Notes: a model not told the origin generated them from the letters alone. A stretch of 64,000 nucleotides of DNA from Skeletonema tropicum (GCA_037178625.1 CM074136.1:1550001-1614000), one strand, 5' to 3'; positions 22,262 to 33,339 are shown, counted from the stretch's first letter. Program-made: numbers and translations.

Positions 22262-22650
22262 TGTGATGGATAGCCGTCTTAGATGGCAATCCCCAATTGT
22301 ATAGTTTAGGTTTAGTTTAGGTAGTTCCACGTCAAGGAATACCGCTTGTGAATGATGTTAGGATGTCAGAATCAGTCATCTGACACATCTAATCTTAGGA
22401 TTGACATCCGGGTCTTCCCAGGTGTCAAGGCTCTCGTGAAGCTTTGCTTGGCAGAGCATCCTCATGAAGAGCAAGTAGTTATATAATAGAAAATAATCCA
22501 TCAAGTAAAACAGAAGTATACAGTCCAATCGAATTGATTCAACGCCCTACATCTCCTTTTATCTATTGGTGTTTGAGTTCTACAACCACTCAGACACCTC
22601 CATCGACGGATACGCTAACGTCTCCCTCATCAACTAAGTGAACTATTACA
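22262..22650 (+). repeat. 5' LTR of the copia element
   Basis: 389 bp, TGTGATGG...ATTACA, matching 30758-31159 apart from a 13-bp indel. The leader 22651-22995 (345 nt) has no gene; a primer-binding site should start at 22651 (GGTCATGACCC), but I do not recognise the tRNA. ATG 22996 opens gag. Confidence 0.95.
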
Positions 22651-22995
22651 GGTCATGACCCAACGTTTCTCTGCGTAGCGGTCTTTCCTCGTTTTAAAGT
22701 TCTTTGTTGCCTCAACGGCAACACCCTCCATCGACTTCTCTCCGTTGTTTGGTCGGCTTGATCACCCGCCTCCTTCGTTGGTAGTCACCCTAAGTTTTCA
22801 CCCAGTTAAGTTTTGAACATTCCTCCGAAGTTTGCGTGCTAGCTACACCTCGTTCGGAGTACATTGGCCCCTGAAGGATTCATCATCGTCAAGTTCAGTT
22901 GTGCCGGCTAGATTCCATTGCGTCAAAAGCCACCCGCTAGATTCCTTTGTGTCAAAAGCATATAAGTAAGTAGATTCGCCTCTGCACCGTTAACA

Positions 22996-25644
22996 ATGCA
23001 GTCGCCTTTTATGACTCCCTTAGACCCTCCGTTGGCGCCAACCATCGTGAGTGATGTCTCAAGTGTGGAGTCCGTAACTCCTCGCAGTGAGGAGACCACC
23101 GCCCCTCCTCGTACTCAAGTGCCCTTGTCTGTTCAGGCTTCTCGAGATTGGTACGGTGATCTGTTGTGGCTTCGAGATGGTAATCCTCCCGGAAGCTCTG
23201 CTGGCAGTATTGCTGGCCCTACTGGCGACGAAGCCAGTAACCCCTCGTGGCTCAATGAAGCCCCTGCTGGTGTTGTTGCCAGCAGCCCGTCTAGCCTAGA
23301 GGCTAGACATCTCGGAGACCTCAGAGACATTCTGTCCCCTGTTGCCTTCGGTAGTCACTCGACCTCTGCTGCGCCCACTACTTTCGATGATGGTGCGGCT
23401 GCGGCGGGTCTTGCTGCTCTACTCGACAAGGTCGAGTTGGAAATCAATAATACTCCGATGACTAAAGATGCGCGTGATAAGGCCGTGGTTAAGATTGCTG
23501 ATCTCAGGCTCTCATTGTTGGATGGCTCTGCCTCTGGTGTTTCTGAAGTTTCCCCGGCTGCTGCTGTGGATGGTTCCCCTGTGTCTGGAGGAGGAGATGG
23601 TGTTTCTGTGTCTGGCGGAGGACATGGTACCTCTGTGGCTGTTCCTGTGGCAAGTAGCTACAATGATGTGGTTCAGCCGTGTTCCTATCCTTCGGTCATA
23701 CACTATGATCCCACCTCTTTCGCTTCGACGGCTACCCTTCCAGGTTTTGGTGGACCACCATCGACTTATGTGCCTCCAGTCTTATCTTCAGGACCTGTGG
23801 CTGTGCCTGTTACATCGAGCTCTACCTCTGCGGGTTTTGTTGGTACTTGCCTACCGGTATCTACCGCTGGACATACTATCCCGTCTGGTTCTGTACCCGT
23901 TGGCCCTTCTGCTGCTTCGCACAGTGATACAAATGTAACTGCTGCGCCAGCTCCGGTTCCAGTCCCAGTGAACCCTCCAGAAGGAGAAAGAAGTGCTATA
24001 TTTTATGATACCCCTGTGAGGAGTGCTCCCGGTCCAAGTGCCACTGACGTCGAGGTTGTCATATCTAAAGAAGAACGTCTCAAGCTTGATGTCACGAACT
24101 ACGACCAACTGAAGATTCTGGAGAAAATCCGTGGTGGGTTGGACGACAAGTTCGGTGTTAGCAGTAAGGATTCGCTCTTGTCCGACAAGTCAGAAGCTGG
24201 TGACAACGTTAAGAATGTTCACGTGCAGGTCTCTGCCACCAAATACTTCGACCTGATCGCCCAAACCTTCACGCACTTCACTAAGTACGATATGCTAGAG
24301 ATTCTGGACATCAGCCCCTCCAAATCAAGCGACCCAGATCTGTCCAAACCAATTAGTGAGATTCTGGACCTACAGAAATCGCAAAATCTTCTGTGGGAGT
24401 GGCAATGGCTTCGGTTTGAGGATGTGTGTGTTACGCAAGCACTTATTAACACCTCAGTCTTCGTCTGTGCTGCTGACAATCAGAGCAGTAACTTGATGTA
24501 TCGGTTTCTCTACAATTCCTGTACCAGCTCGCTCAAGCAACTCATCGACAAGGAATTCAAAGAGCTGCCCGCTTCCAAGAAAGGTGGTCTTACTTATTTG
24601 TGGCTTCTCCTGCACACCGTACTTCGGCAGACTCCTGGAGTTTCTACGTCCCTTGTTCAGTTCATCAAGTTGTGGTCTACTAAAGGCCCTGCTCTGGTAA
24701 ATGGAAATCTCTTTATCGGTGGTAAACAGTTGAAGAATGCACTTAGTCTTCTTTATGGCGCAGGCAGGCTTGAGCAGGACACCCCAAATAACTTATGGAA
24801 AGGAGCCAGCTTGAGCAGAAATAAATTCCTTAGCAAAATCGCTGAGAAGAACTGCGTTGAAGCTGATGAAGCTCGCCTTAGTTTGAAAATTTACGATGCT
24901 CTTAATCAGTCTCAGCAGTCCATCTACGACAAATCTGTTGCTATCGTGGACACAATTATGGATGCTTATGCCGATCAGACAGCAGGTGGAAAGCGGTTTG
25001 CTGATGTCCCTGCTACTCAGGACAATCGTTTCAATAATTTGTCTGGTAGAAGGAGCGGTGTACCTAGGAGTGGTGTACCTGGTGGTGGTGGACCTCCCCG
25101 CGGTGGTGGAAATAGGCGTTCAAGGCCTTGCTATAATTGTGAGCAGCCTGGTTGTTCGGTAAAGAAATGCAAGAAGACGCTCAATCAGGAACGTATCGAT
25201 CGTAATATCGAGCTGGCGAAGAGGGGTGAATTTGGGGTCGAGATCCCCGAACGTGCCGCTGCTACTCAGCCCCAACAGAAGATGGTCGACGGTTTCTGCA
25301 TGGCCTATTGTAAGCATTGTCAGTGCTACGTCAAGGATCACTCAACCAAGTACCACGACAAATGGAGCGCTGACAAGTCCGGATTCAATATGTTTGATGT
25401 GAACCCTAGTCATCCTTTGGTGGTCAGGAACAAGGAACACTTTGCTGCCCTTGTTGCCTCCCGGCGTTCTGGTAGTGATAGCGTGTCCGCTCTTACTGTC
25501 CCTCCTGGTGACGACGGTGGACAAGCTCAACGTATGGCAAACTTGAACTCCATCCTCTCTGAACTTGAGAAGAGGGTTTCGGATGAACACTCAGTGAATC
25601 TCGTCAATGCTGCACGTGCCAATGCTGCGCAGGGTTTTCGGTAG
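22996..25644 (+). CDS. gag: copia Gag (large, two zinc-binding motifs)
   Basis: 882 codons from the ATG at 22996. Residues 1-360 are Pro/Ser/Val/Gly-rich and probably disordered. A capsid-like helical region follows (about 370-680, with LLWEWQWLRFEDV and SLYNSCTSS-like stretches). Near residue 711 is a zinc-knuckle-like motif, CYNCEQPGCSVKKC (four Cys, where CCHC is usual). Near 772 is a second motif, CKHCQCYVKDHSTKYH, of the CX2C...HX4H kind. The protein packages the element RNA. It is much longer than typical copia Gag. The TAG at 25642 follows a GGGTTTT heptamer that fits -1 frameshifting into pol. Confidence 0.88.
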   Translation: MQSPFMTPLDPPLAPTIVSDVSSVESVTPRSEETTAPPRTQVPLSVQASRDWYGDLLWLRDGNPPGSSAGSIAGPTGDEASNPSWLNEAPAGVVASSPSSLEARHLGDLRDILSPVAFGSHSTSAAPTTFDDGAAAAGLAALLDKVELEINNTPMTKDARDKAVVKIADLRLSLLDGSASGVSEVSPAAAVDGSPVSGGGDGVSVSGGGHGTSVAVPVASSYNDVVQPCSYPSVIHYDPTSFASTATLPGFGGPPSTYVPPVLSSGPVAVPVTSSSTSAGFVGTCLPVSTAGHTIPSGSVPVGPSAASHSDTNVTAAPAPVPVPVNPPEGERSAIFYDTPVRSAPGPSATDVEVVISKEERLKLDVTNYDQLKILEKIRGGLDDKFGVSSKDSLLSDKSEAGDNVKNVHVQVSATKYFDLIAQTFTHFTKYDMLEILDISPSKSSDPDLSKPISEILDLQKSQNLLWEWQWLRFEDVCVTQALINTSVFVCAADNQSSNLMYRFLYNSCTSSLKQLIDKEFKELPASKKGGLTYLWLLLHTVLRQTPGVSTSLVQFIKLWSTKGPALVNGNLFIGGKQLKNALSLLYGAGRLEQDTPNNLWKGASLSRNKFLSKIAEKNCVEADEARLSLKIYDALNQSQQSIYDKSVAIVDTIMDAYADQTAGGKRFADVPATQDNRFNNLSGRRSGVPRSGVPGGGGPPRGGGNRRSRPCYNCEQPGCSVKKCKKTLNQERIDRNIELAKRGEFGVEIPERAAATQPQQKMVDGFCMAYCKHCQCYVKDHSTKYHDKWSADKSGFNMFDVNPSHPLVVRNKEHFAALVASRRSGSDSVSALTVPPGDDGGQAQRMANLNSILSELEKRVSDEHSVNLVNAARANAAQGFR
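25632..25638 (+). promoter_or_regulatory. Candidate -1 ribosomal frameshift site
   Basis: G GGT TTT in the Gag frame fits the X XXY YYZ slippery rule and lies one codon before the gag stop (CGG TAG). The pol frame is exactly -1 and open through this point, so slippage would give a continuous Gag-Pol. I did not find or exclude a downstream stem or pseudoknot. Confidence 0.55.
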
Positions 25645-28600
25645 GGTGGATTGTTTTGCTAGGTCTTTCCACTATCTTCCCTTTTAACCCTGGCGCCCGT
25701 AGCTTCTTGCTTCACATCGTTCAGTTGATGATCTACCGTCTGATTCTCTTTGCCAACGCTCCATGTCTTCCTGATTTCGTGTTGGGCCTTCTCATCATGG
25801 TCTTGTTTCAGTTGATCGTGTCTGGTACTCAAGGTTCACCTTCAACTTCATCTGGTACTACTCGCAAGAAAAGGCCTCGTTCTCATCGGTCCAGGTTCAA
25901 GCGTTTTCATCGGCGTGCCTTGCCTTACCATTTAGTCCTACGTTGCCGACGTCGCCTAGGTAATAGTCCTTGTCGTTTGGACGGCACTTCTTTTCCATCG
26001 TCTCGAGATAAAGCTCATCGTCGCTGGAGGAGGAGGAATCTGCGTGCACGTCGTCGTTACCGAAAGAACCACACTCGGAATGAGTTCTTCTCTAAGGTCA
26101 CCGATGGACGATTCACCCAGCCGACTTGGTCTGATGATATTGGTGCCTTTCTTGACGGTGTTGATGTTCTCTATTGCGCCCGAAAGTTACTGAAGGATCA
26201 TGAGGATGAATTGCAGCGTGAGAAGAAGGATGCTTTGAAGCGTTTGACGGAGAAGGTGCTGAAGCGTATGAAGGAGGAACGGATTAAGAAGAAGGAAGCA
26301 CGGAAGAAAGAGAAGGAGGAGTCAAAGGAATACATGTCCGATGCTCCTCAATCCTTTTCACATCCACGCTCACCGTTCTCTCCAGGTGTTGTCGATGCTT
26401 TTCTTGAGAGCAAGCGAGTGCTCGACGTGATGGTTTCTATCAATGGTCTCAGAGTTGAAGATCATATCGCCAATGTGAAGGCTCTCTTGGGTAGAGTTGC
26501 ACTCTTACGTGGTCCTATTCGGTTTGCTCAGATGGAAAGTTCGTCTATTGCAGATCCAGATAATCCCAACTTCTACAATACCCCGTTGATTTGGGACACT
26601 GGCGCCTCGTGGGGTCTTTCTCCCTTTCGTGCTGACTTCATTGACTATGAAGAAGTTAGTATTCCTGTGAAAGATATCTCCAAAACAAATATGGTGATTG
26701 GGATTGGTACAGTCATGTACAAGTTGAGAGCAACGAACGGCGACGAACTTCTTGTCCCTGGAATCAGCTACCATCTTCCTGAGTGTGATATTCGGCTAAT
26801 GAGTCCGCAAGTTTACCACAAACTATATGGAGGATGCAGTATTGTTGATGGTGATAAAGTTGATTGGAGATTGCCCAAGCAGTTCGAAATGTCTACCGTG
26901 CATCACATTGAGATTCCGATGAATAAAGACACAAATTTGCCAATGTTGTTCAATGTGACTTGCACTGAGGAGGAACGCACTACTATCGGTCCACGCTTTA
27001 CCAAAGCGGTTGCGCATCTTCGTCACGCTCGAGGTTTCTTCCTTGGAAAGTGGAGTGTTACTGAAGCAGAGGATGAATACGAATTCGATGATTTCCTGCA
27101 CCTGTACCCCTGCGTTACCAATGTCGACAACTTGAATATTTCCGCGGCTCAGAAGGCGCTCTTGTTGTGGCATTTCAAGCTTGGTATCTCTGTCAAGGAC
27201 GTTCAACAATTGATGAAGCCTCATCGTGCGATGCAGGAGGATGGAACGTCCCAAATCTTTCCGGCAGTGTTGAAAGCAGATCCTCCAGAAGCAGCTAACT
27301 GTCCGTTGCCGGTCTGTCCTACTTGCAAGCTGGCAAGTGCGAAACGATCGAAACCTCCGTCTCCATCTGTCTCTAAGAAGGATCCCGAGAAGGTGGATGT
27401 GCTTGCCCGTGACAGATATTTGCCTGGTGATTTCGTCAGTTCTGATCAGTTCAAGGTTCCCGTTACTGGTCGCGCCCTTTCTGGATTCGATGAAGATCTC
27501 TACAATTGTGGTACTGTGTATCATGACATGGCTACTTCCTATATACACATGGAGTTCCAGTCTGATGGCACTGCTTCGGAGACCCTCAAGGGCAAGATTC
27601 ACTATGAGCAATTCTTGGAAGAATTCGGTGTTACTATCAAGCATCTTCACTCTGACAATGGTATCTATGTTTCGAAGGATTTTCGTGATGATTGTTCCAG
27701 TAAAGGACAAAAGCAGACGTTCTCTGGTGTTGGATCTCAATTTGAAAATGGTGCCGCTGAGAGAGCTATTCAAACTATCTTTTGGATGGCACGTTCCATG
27801 ATGCTTCACGTTGCGTTGCGTTGGAACGAGCACGAAGTTGATAGCCCCCGCCTTTGGCCCTTTGCTGTTCAACACGCAGTTTGGCTCTACAATCGTTTGC
27901 CCAACAGAGTGACTGGTCTTACTCCGTTAGAACGTCTTTCCGGTGTTAAGGATGATCATCGTGATTTACGTCGTGTTCATGTGTGGGGATCTCCCTGCTA
28001 TGTCTTGGATCCTAAGCTTCAGAGTGGAAAGAAACTTGCTAAGTTCGATAAGCGTGCCCGTCTTGGTCAGTACCTTGGTTTCTCTCCCGAGCACTCTACA
28101 CTGGTTGCTTTGGTCCGTCATCTTGGTTCTGGTCACGTCAGCCCTCAGTGGCACGTTGTTTTTGATGACAAGTTCCAGAGTGTCTTCAGCAATGGTGCTA
28201 TGTCCGACGAAGATTTTGATGAACTCTGTTCTTTGCTGTACGACACTAGCCGAGATCATTACGTTCCGCCTTCTGATGTTGATGAGGATGGAAATTATGT
28301 GTACTATCCCCCTCCCCTTGATGACATTTGGCTGAGCGAAGAGGAACGTCGCGAGATGAAAGTCCGTGTTCAGGAATGGAAAGATCGTCTGAAGGCCGAA
28401 CGCTGTGCTCATGAAGAGTCATTTGCTTCAGAGAAGGATTCCATCTCCCAAGTTGTCGAGTTTGATCCTGTTGTCGAAGAGATCAATGTTGCTCCGTCTG
28501 CTCCCTTGCCGCCTACTTCTAATGAAGCCTCCACAGTTGGTAATTCAGTTCCAGAAGGAGCTTCAGTGCCTGAATCAGAAGGAGGTGATGTAGAGTCTCC

Positions 28601-30731
28601 TGATGCGGATGATGAAGTATTCGACGAAGATGTTCCCTTCAATGAAGAAGATGCTCTTAAGTCTGTTGACAATAATTGGAGCAGGAAACTCCGTGATCGT
28701 TCAAAGTTGCAAAAACCTGAAAAACTCCGTACGCTGAACTCTACTACTTGGCAAGATGCTCTCAATTACTCTCCGCGTGATATGGCACACCTTTCTGTCG
28801 CTCAACGCAGTTATTTGACTAAGTCTGAATATCGTCGGTTCTTTGCTCATTATGCCGTCACTCTCGGTAAACAAACTGTCCCACCTAGAGTGGCCAGATT
28901 GTCGGCGAAGAAGCAGCAGTATAGGCAGCGTATGGCAGCTATGATTGAGTCAGCCGATAATCTTCTCATGCAGATGGAACTCGAGGTCCCTACAGTCGAA
29001 GATCTCATGGCTAGTCCTTTGGCAAAGTTTATTCATCTCGCAGTCAACAACACAAACTACAGTGGAAGTACCAAGGAATTGATTGCAAACTACGTCCATC
29101 CACTGTTCCTGAAAGCGAAAGCTCAAGCATCTTCCGAGGACAACCCTAATTGGAACCAAGCTATGTATGGTGATGCTGCAGCCGAGTATTGGGAAGCTTG
29201 CAAGGTTGAGATTGCGACGTTGGAGAAAATGGAATCTTGGGAAGTTGTTGATATTCCTCCTGGGAAGCATATTCTTGGTAGCACTTGGGCATTTCGTCTC
29301 AAGCGTTATCCAGATGGTAGACCTAAGAAGTACAAAGCTCGTTTTGTTGCTCGTGGCGATCAGCAGATCAAGGATGTGGAGTACAAGGAAACTTATGCTC
29401 CTGTGGTGTCGTGGGCGACAGTTCGTTTGATGCTCATCTTGGAGTCTATGCTTGGACTCAAGTCTTGTCAGGCCGATGTTGAATGTGCTTTCTTGCACGG
29501 TCATTTGGAAGAAGGCGAAGAAATCTACATGCACATGCCGCGCGGTTTCAAGCAGGAAGGTAAATGTCTCCGCTTGAAGAGGTCATTGTACGGACTCAAG
29601 CAAGCTCCACGTGCATTTCACACCTATTTGGTCAAAGCTTTGGAGAAGCAAGGTTTACGTCAGTCTCATTTGGATCCCTGTCTCTTTATTGGAGATAAAG
29701 TTGTCGCCGTTACTTTTGTTGACGACTGTTTGTTTTGGGCCAAAGATGAGAAAGATATCAATGCACTTTTGGTTCGTCTTCGCAGCGATGAAGAGCATGG
29801 TTTGCTTCTAGAGAAGGAAGGTGATGCTGCTGGTTTCTTGGGTGTTGATTTGAAGAAGAAGAATGGTCAGGTTGAAATGACTCAAACTGGTCTCATCGAC
29901 CGCATCATCACTGCTCTCGGTCTAGAAGGAGGACAACACCATCCAAAGCTAACTCCGGCAAGTTCCAAGCCTTTGGTTCGTGATACTGACGGCGCTGCTG
30001 CAGAAGGAGCGTTCTCCTATTCAAGTGTTGTTGGAATGTTGCTCTATCTCTCTGGTCACTCTCGTCCCGATATTGCCTATGCTGTGAACTGTTGTGCGAG
30101 GTACATGTTCTCTCCACGCAAGTCTCACGAAGAAGCTCTCATCAGGATCGGTTTGTATCTCAAGGGTACACGTGATAAGGGATTGATTCTCACCCCTACT
30201 TCGAATGTTCTCAATGTCGAAGCTTATCCTGACGCAGATTTTGGTGGTTTGTACGGACACGAACATCCCAGTGACCCTGCCTGTGTCAAGAGTAGAACAG
30301 GATTCGTCATCAAGGTTGCTAATTGTCCTGTCTTGTGGAAGTCTCAATTGCAGTCCTCGAAGACAGCCCTCAGCACTATGGAAGCAGAGATTACAGCTCT
30401 TGCTCATTGTTGTAGAGAACTCTTTCCTCTCATTGACATGGTTAAGAGTCTCAGCAAGGTCTACGGTCTTGAGGAGCAAGCTGCGGAGATGAAAGTCTCT
30501 ATTCACGAAGATAACGCTGGAGCTTTGCTTCTGGCACAGACTCTTCCGCCTCAGTTTACTCCCCGTTCGAAGTGGTATCACATCGAGACAGTTTGGTTTC
30601 GTGAGGAGATTGTTAAGAGACAGATCAAGTTGATGAAGATCTGTACGACGGAACAACTTGGAGACATTTTTACGAAAGGTCTTTCCAAGGATGTGTTCCA
30701 GATCTTGAGGAGGAAGCTCATGGGTTGGTAG
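25639..30731 (+). CDS. pol: copia Pol: protease, integrase, RT, RNase H
   Basis: The frame is open from the slippery site to TAG 30729-30731. Counting from 25656, the order is: a hydrophobic segment (1-60), an Arg-rich stretch (about 70-150), a charged helical region (about 170-230), protease with Asp314 in WDTGAS, a gag-pre-integrase zinc segment (HFKLG...CPTCK), integrase D597-D667-E702 (SSDQF, HSDNG, ENGAAE), RT with FVDD at 1354-1357 preceded by QADVECAFLHG and SLYGLKQAPRA, and RNase H starting at DADFGG. Integrase before RT places it in Ty1/copia. It has no ATG near its start, which fits translation as a Gag-Pol fusion. The frame is intact. Confidence 0.94.
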
Positions 30732-30757
30732 AACACATGAGGATCTCTGAGAAGGAG

Positions 30758-31159
30758 TGTGATGGATAGCCGTCTTAGATGGCAATCCCCAATTGTATGG
30801 AAAAGAACTTTAGTTTAGGTTTAGTTTAGGTAGTTCCACGTCAAGGAATACCGCTTGTGAATGATGTTAGGATGTCAGAATCAGTCATCTGACACATCTA
30901 ATCTTAGGATTGACATCCGGGTCTTCCCAGGTGTCAAGGCTCTCGTGAAGCTTTGCTTGGCAGAGCATCCTCATGAAGAGCAAGTAGTTATATAATAGAA
31001 AATAATCCATCAAGTAAAACAGAAGTATACAGTCCAATCGAATTGATTCAACGCCCTACATCTCCTTTTATCTATTGGTGTTTGAGTTCTACAACCACTC
31101 AGACACCTCCATCGACGGATACGCTAACGTCTCCCTCATCAACTAAGTGAACTATTACA
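30758..31159 (+). repeat. 3' LTR of the copia element
   Basis: 402 bp, preceded by the purine run GAGAAGGAG (30749-30757), the likely polypurine tract, and followed by the CGTCC target duplication. It carries a 13-bp insertion (GGAAAAGAACTTT-like, near 30799) compared with the 5' LTR. Confidence 0.95.
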
Positions 31160-31164
31160 CGTCC

Positions 31165-31651
31165 GAGTGTACTTTTTTCGGCCATAATAACGTATCGACC
31201 GACACTGACGACCGCCCAATATTTCCGCCATGTTGCAGATACCTTCCTTACATATCATAAGACAATTTACGCCATGGTTTGCATTGATTTGTTGTGTTAT
31301 CCGCCCCAACATTTAATGTGCATAAATAATATCTTGCTGCGATAGACATCCTCATTTTTTGACACAACACGTTATATTTTGAATAATTCGCCACCTACAA
31401 CGCCGACCGGCGGCTCTAACGAAAGCTCATAAGATGCGCTAACAGACTGTGGCCGGTGGTTGCAGTGATGGTCGCCCATGGGTTGTAGAGTGCCATGATG
31501 TAGGCCTAGGCCATAGGAGTGATTTGATGTATTAATTATGTTGATGAGTGATGAGGAGCTTGGGTTATTTACTACGCACCCGCTTACTAGATTCACTAGT
31601 GCCGCCGCTCAATGTTGAGTAGCAAGTCAAACGATTTGAAGGATATTAGAA
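31165..31651. other. Non-coding interior right of the copia element
   Basis: About 490 bp between the copia target duplication and the right inverted-repeat arm. No gene or motif recognised. Confidence 0.4.
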
Positions 31652-31752
31652 GGATGTACACTAGTATTTTGGGCGATTTTTTAGCGTTGGACACATGTGT
31701 CCATCACGCCGAGCGATGGACACATGTGTCCATCAAGACTCACTATGGATAT
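31652..31752 (-). repeat. Inverted repeat, right arm, with two 20-bp palindromes
   Basis: Reverse complement of the 21068-21143 arm. It contains the perfect palindrome GATGGACACATGTGTCCATC at 31715-31734, and a second, one-base-imperfect copy at 31687-31706, separated by a short GC-rich spacer. Confidence 0.45.
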
Positions 31753-31777
31753 AATTAATAGTATGAGAATTCTATGC

Positions 31778-31812
31778 TAGGAATCGAACCCCTCTTTAAC
31801 CAACTACACCAA
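31778..31812 (-). repeat. tRNA-like remnant (A and B boxes)
   Basis: On the minus strand, TGGTGTAGTTGGTT (31811-31798, A-box-like) is followed after about 8 nt by GGTTCGATTCC (31790-31780, B box). The gap is too short for an anticodon arm, so it is a truncated tRNA-derived repeat. It has the same orientation as the one at 20928-21047. Confidence 0.4.
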
Positions 31813-32000
31813 CACAACCTACATCATTGCAGAGCAACTTTATAGCCGAATTCCGTTGTAAAAAGACTACTAACAAACCAAACTGCAAATGGCCGACTGC
31901 AAAATGACACAATACTCGACAGGCCCCGAGGGCCCGCGCTGAACCCGCCACAGGCACCACCATGCCACCACTCTCGCCACATTCTGCGCGCCCCTGTTTA

Positions 32001-33339
32001 TACGAGCCACATCAAAGGGATGCCACATTCTTGAGAAATGTTCAGGATTTAGGGCTAATGCTGTTTTCGTAGTAGTAGTAGTACTGCTGCAAGATTTCTG
32101 TTATATAATTATTGTTATCATTATTAGTAGCAGCAGCAGTAATGTGAAGTAATCGATACTGTTACTGTAATCCTTTTTCAACTGCCCTTTTTTTCAGACA
32201 AGAAAAAAACCGCAAGGCTGGAATTAACGTGAGCCACTTCGGTCAGAAGTCTTCTGCAAGTCCATCGAAGATAAAGGCACTTGTAGCTGTAGAAGACAGA
32301 TTGGAAGACTCTGCGTCTTGATGAATATTTTCCATAAGACTGAAAGATACTATGGTGGAATGAATCTTGACGATAGACACAATCGATTCCTCAAGCAGCC
32401 TAACTCCTCATCCGAGTGAGTGCATCTTCTGCTAATGCATAGATAGAAGATGCAGGGTCAAGATTTTTGGTGTTTTGGGAGGTGGGTTCGCACGGTGCTC
32501 TCCAGATGTTCCTTGGGTGAATGACGTCTTTGAGTGCAATGCAGTGTTCTTCCGATGCGACCCCGACTCGCGCATCCGAAGCGAAAGGAGCTTAGTATTA
32601 ATAGCCATAAAATTGCATGCATCAGTTCCTTTTTCCAGGTTCAACAATACTTACCCAGCCGGAAAGTCTGCAGGATTATACTCTAGAGCTGTAGTGAGCA
32701 AGCGTGAGCAGCATCAGACAGTTAGCGGTTAGTTGTTAGTTGTATTGATGGGAATACTTACTTCTACATTGTTGGGGGATCGCATTTTCTATCCACTTTC
32801 TTCGACCAACCCTACTAGCAGGCCCAAAGGGCGTCTTCGGGAGCAACCCAAGCCCCTGCCTCCTTGTTTAAGTTCCCCTTTCTCCATACCGATCCCTTCG
32901 ACTCTGCATGTATGCAGAGTCCCTCTCTAGAGGACTAGCATGTATATGACAGAAGATCCTATAAGGGTGCGAAATTGAACAGATGATCCCTTGCTTGCAA
33001 TCGAGAATTGATCGTAGTTAGGGCCTTATCCCCAAACGTAGGAGGAAAAGCAGCTGGTATTATTGAGCACCCAGAAAAAGGATTCTGTTGGGATCTGCAA
33101 AATGATTTTGAGTTCGCACACCCGAAAGGAAAATTGCATGCAAATTCAACTAAAATTTTAACGTCAACTTCAAATTGAACCTAAACTTGATGTTCATTTT
33201 TCCGGGTTTAACAAAATACAAGCTGATCCGAAGTCAATTTCTCCAAGCGAACACATCAGACCTCAATCTACTTAGGTAATACAGAAGGGGCAGCGAGCTC
33301 TATCTGTGTATGAAAGTTTGAAGGGAGAAGTCAGAGGAT
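32001..33339. other. Host region right of copy E, mostly non-coding
   Basis: No gene that I can support. It holds a (GTA)n-like patch near 32070 and the direct repeat at 32602-32830. Short frames on both strands look fortuitous. Confidence 0.4.
32602..32830 (+). repeat. Direct repeat R, copy 1
   Basis: About 230 bp beginning AGCCATAAAATTGCATGCAT recurs at 34627-34860 in the same orientation, with scattered differences. It seems to have been copied together with the 143-residue gene family around it. Confidence 0.75.

Larger units (their letters stand above)
22262..31159 (+). mobile_element. Complete Ty1/copia LTR retrotransposon (CoDi-like)
   Basis: The element is bounded by the 5-bp target duplication CGTCC (22257-22261 and 31160-31164). 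LTRs of 389 and 402 bp start TGTGATGG and end ATTACA. They differ, by eye, only by one 13-bp indel near 22303/30799. Inside are an 882-codon gag and a 1691-codon pol in the -1 frame. Pol order is protease, integrase, RT, RNase H, which defines Ty1/copia. All main catalytic residues are present and no frame is broken, so it may be active. It lies inside Helitron-like copy E. Confidence 0.96.
20065..32000 (-). mobile_element. Helitron-like element, copy E (interrupted by nested elements)
   Basis: The 5' end, read on the minus strand, is TAAACAGGGGCGCGC at 32000. GGGCCCTCGGGGCC follows about 65 bp in, and the CTATAAA motif is at 31827-31845. The 3' end is GGGGCCCCGAGGGCCGA at 20065, preceded by the same 3' terminal region as A and B. 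A helicase C-terminal tail lies near the 3' end (20488-20812). Inside are an inverted-repeat unit (21068-31752) and, within that, the copia element (22262-31159). Host bases flanking are G20064 and T32001, so the A^T rule is not met exactly here. Without the copia element it would be about 3.0 kb. Confidence 0.65.

Noticed and set aside
32432..32930. Short frames on both strands near direct repeat R
   Set aside because: They overlap a duplicated non-coding repeat and are not conserved as frames in its second copy.
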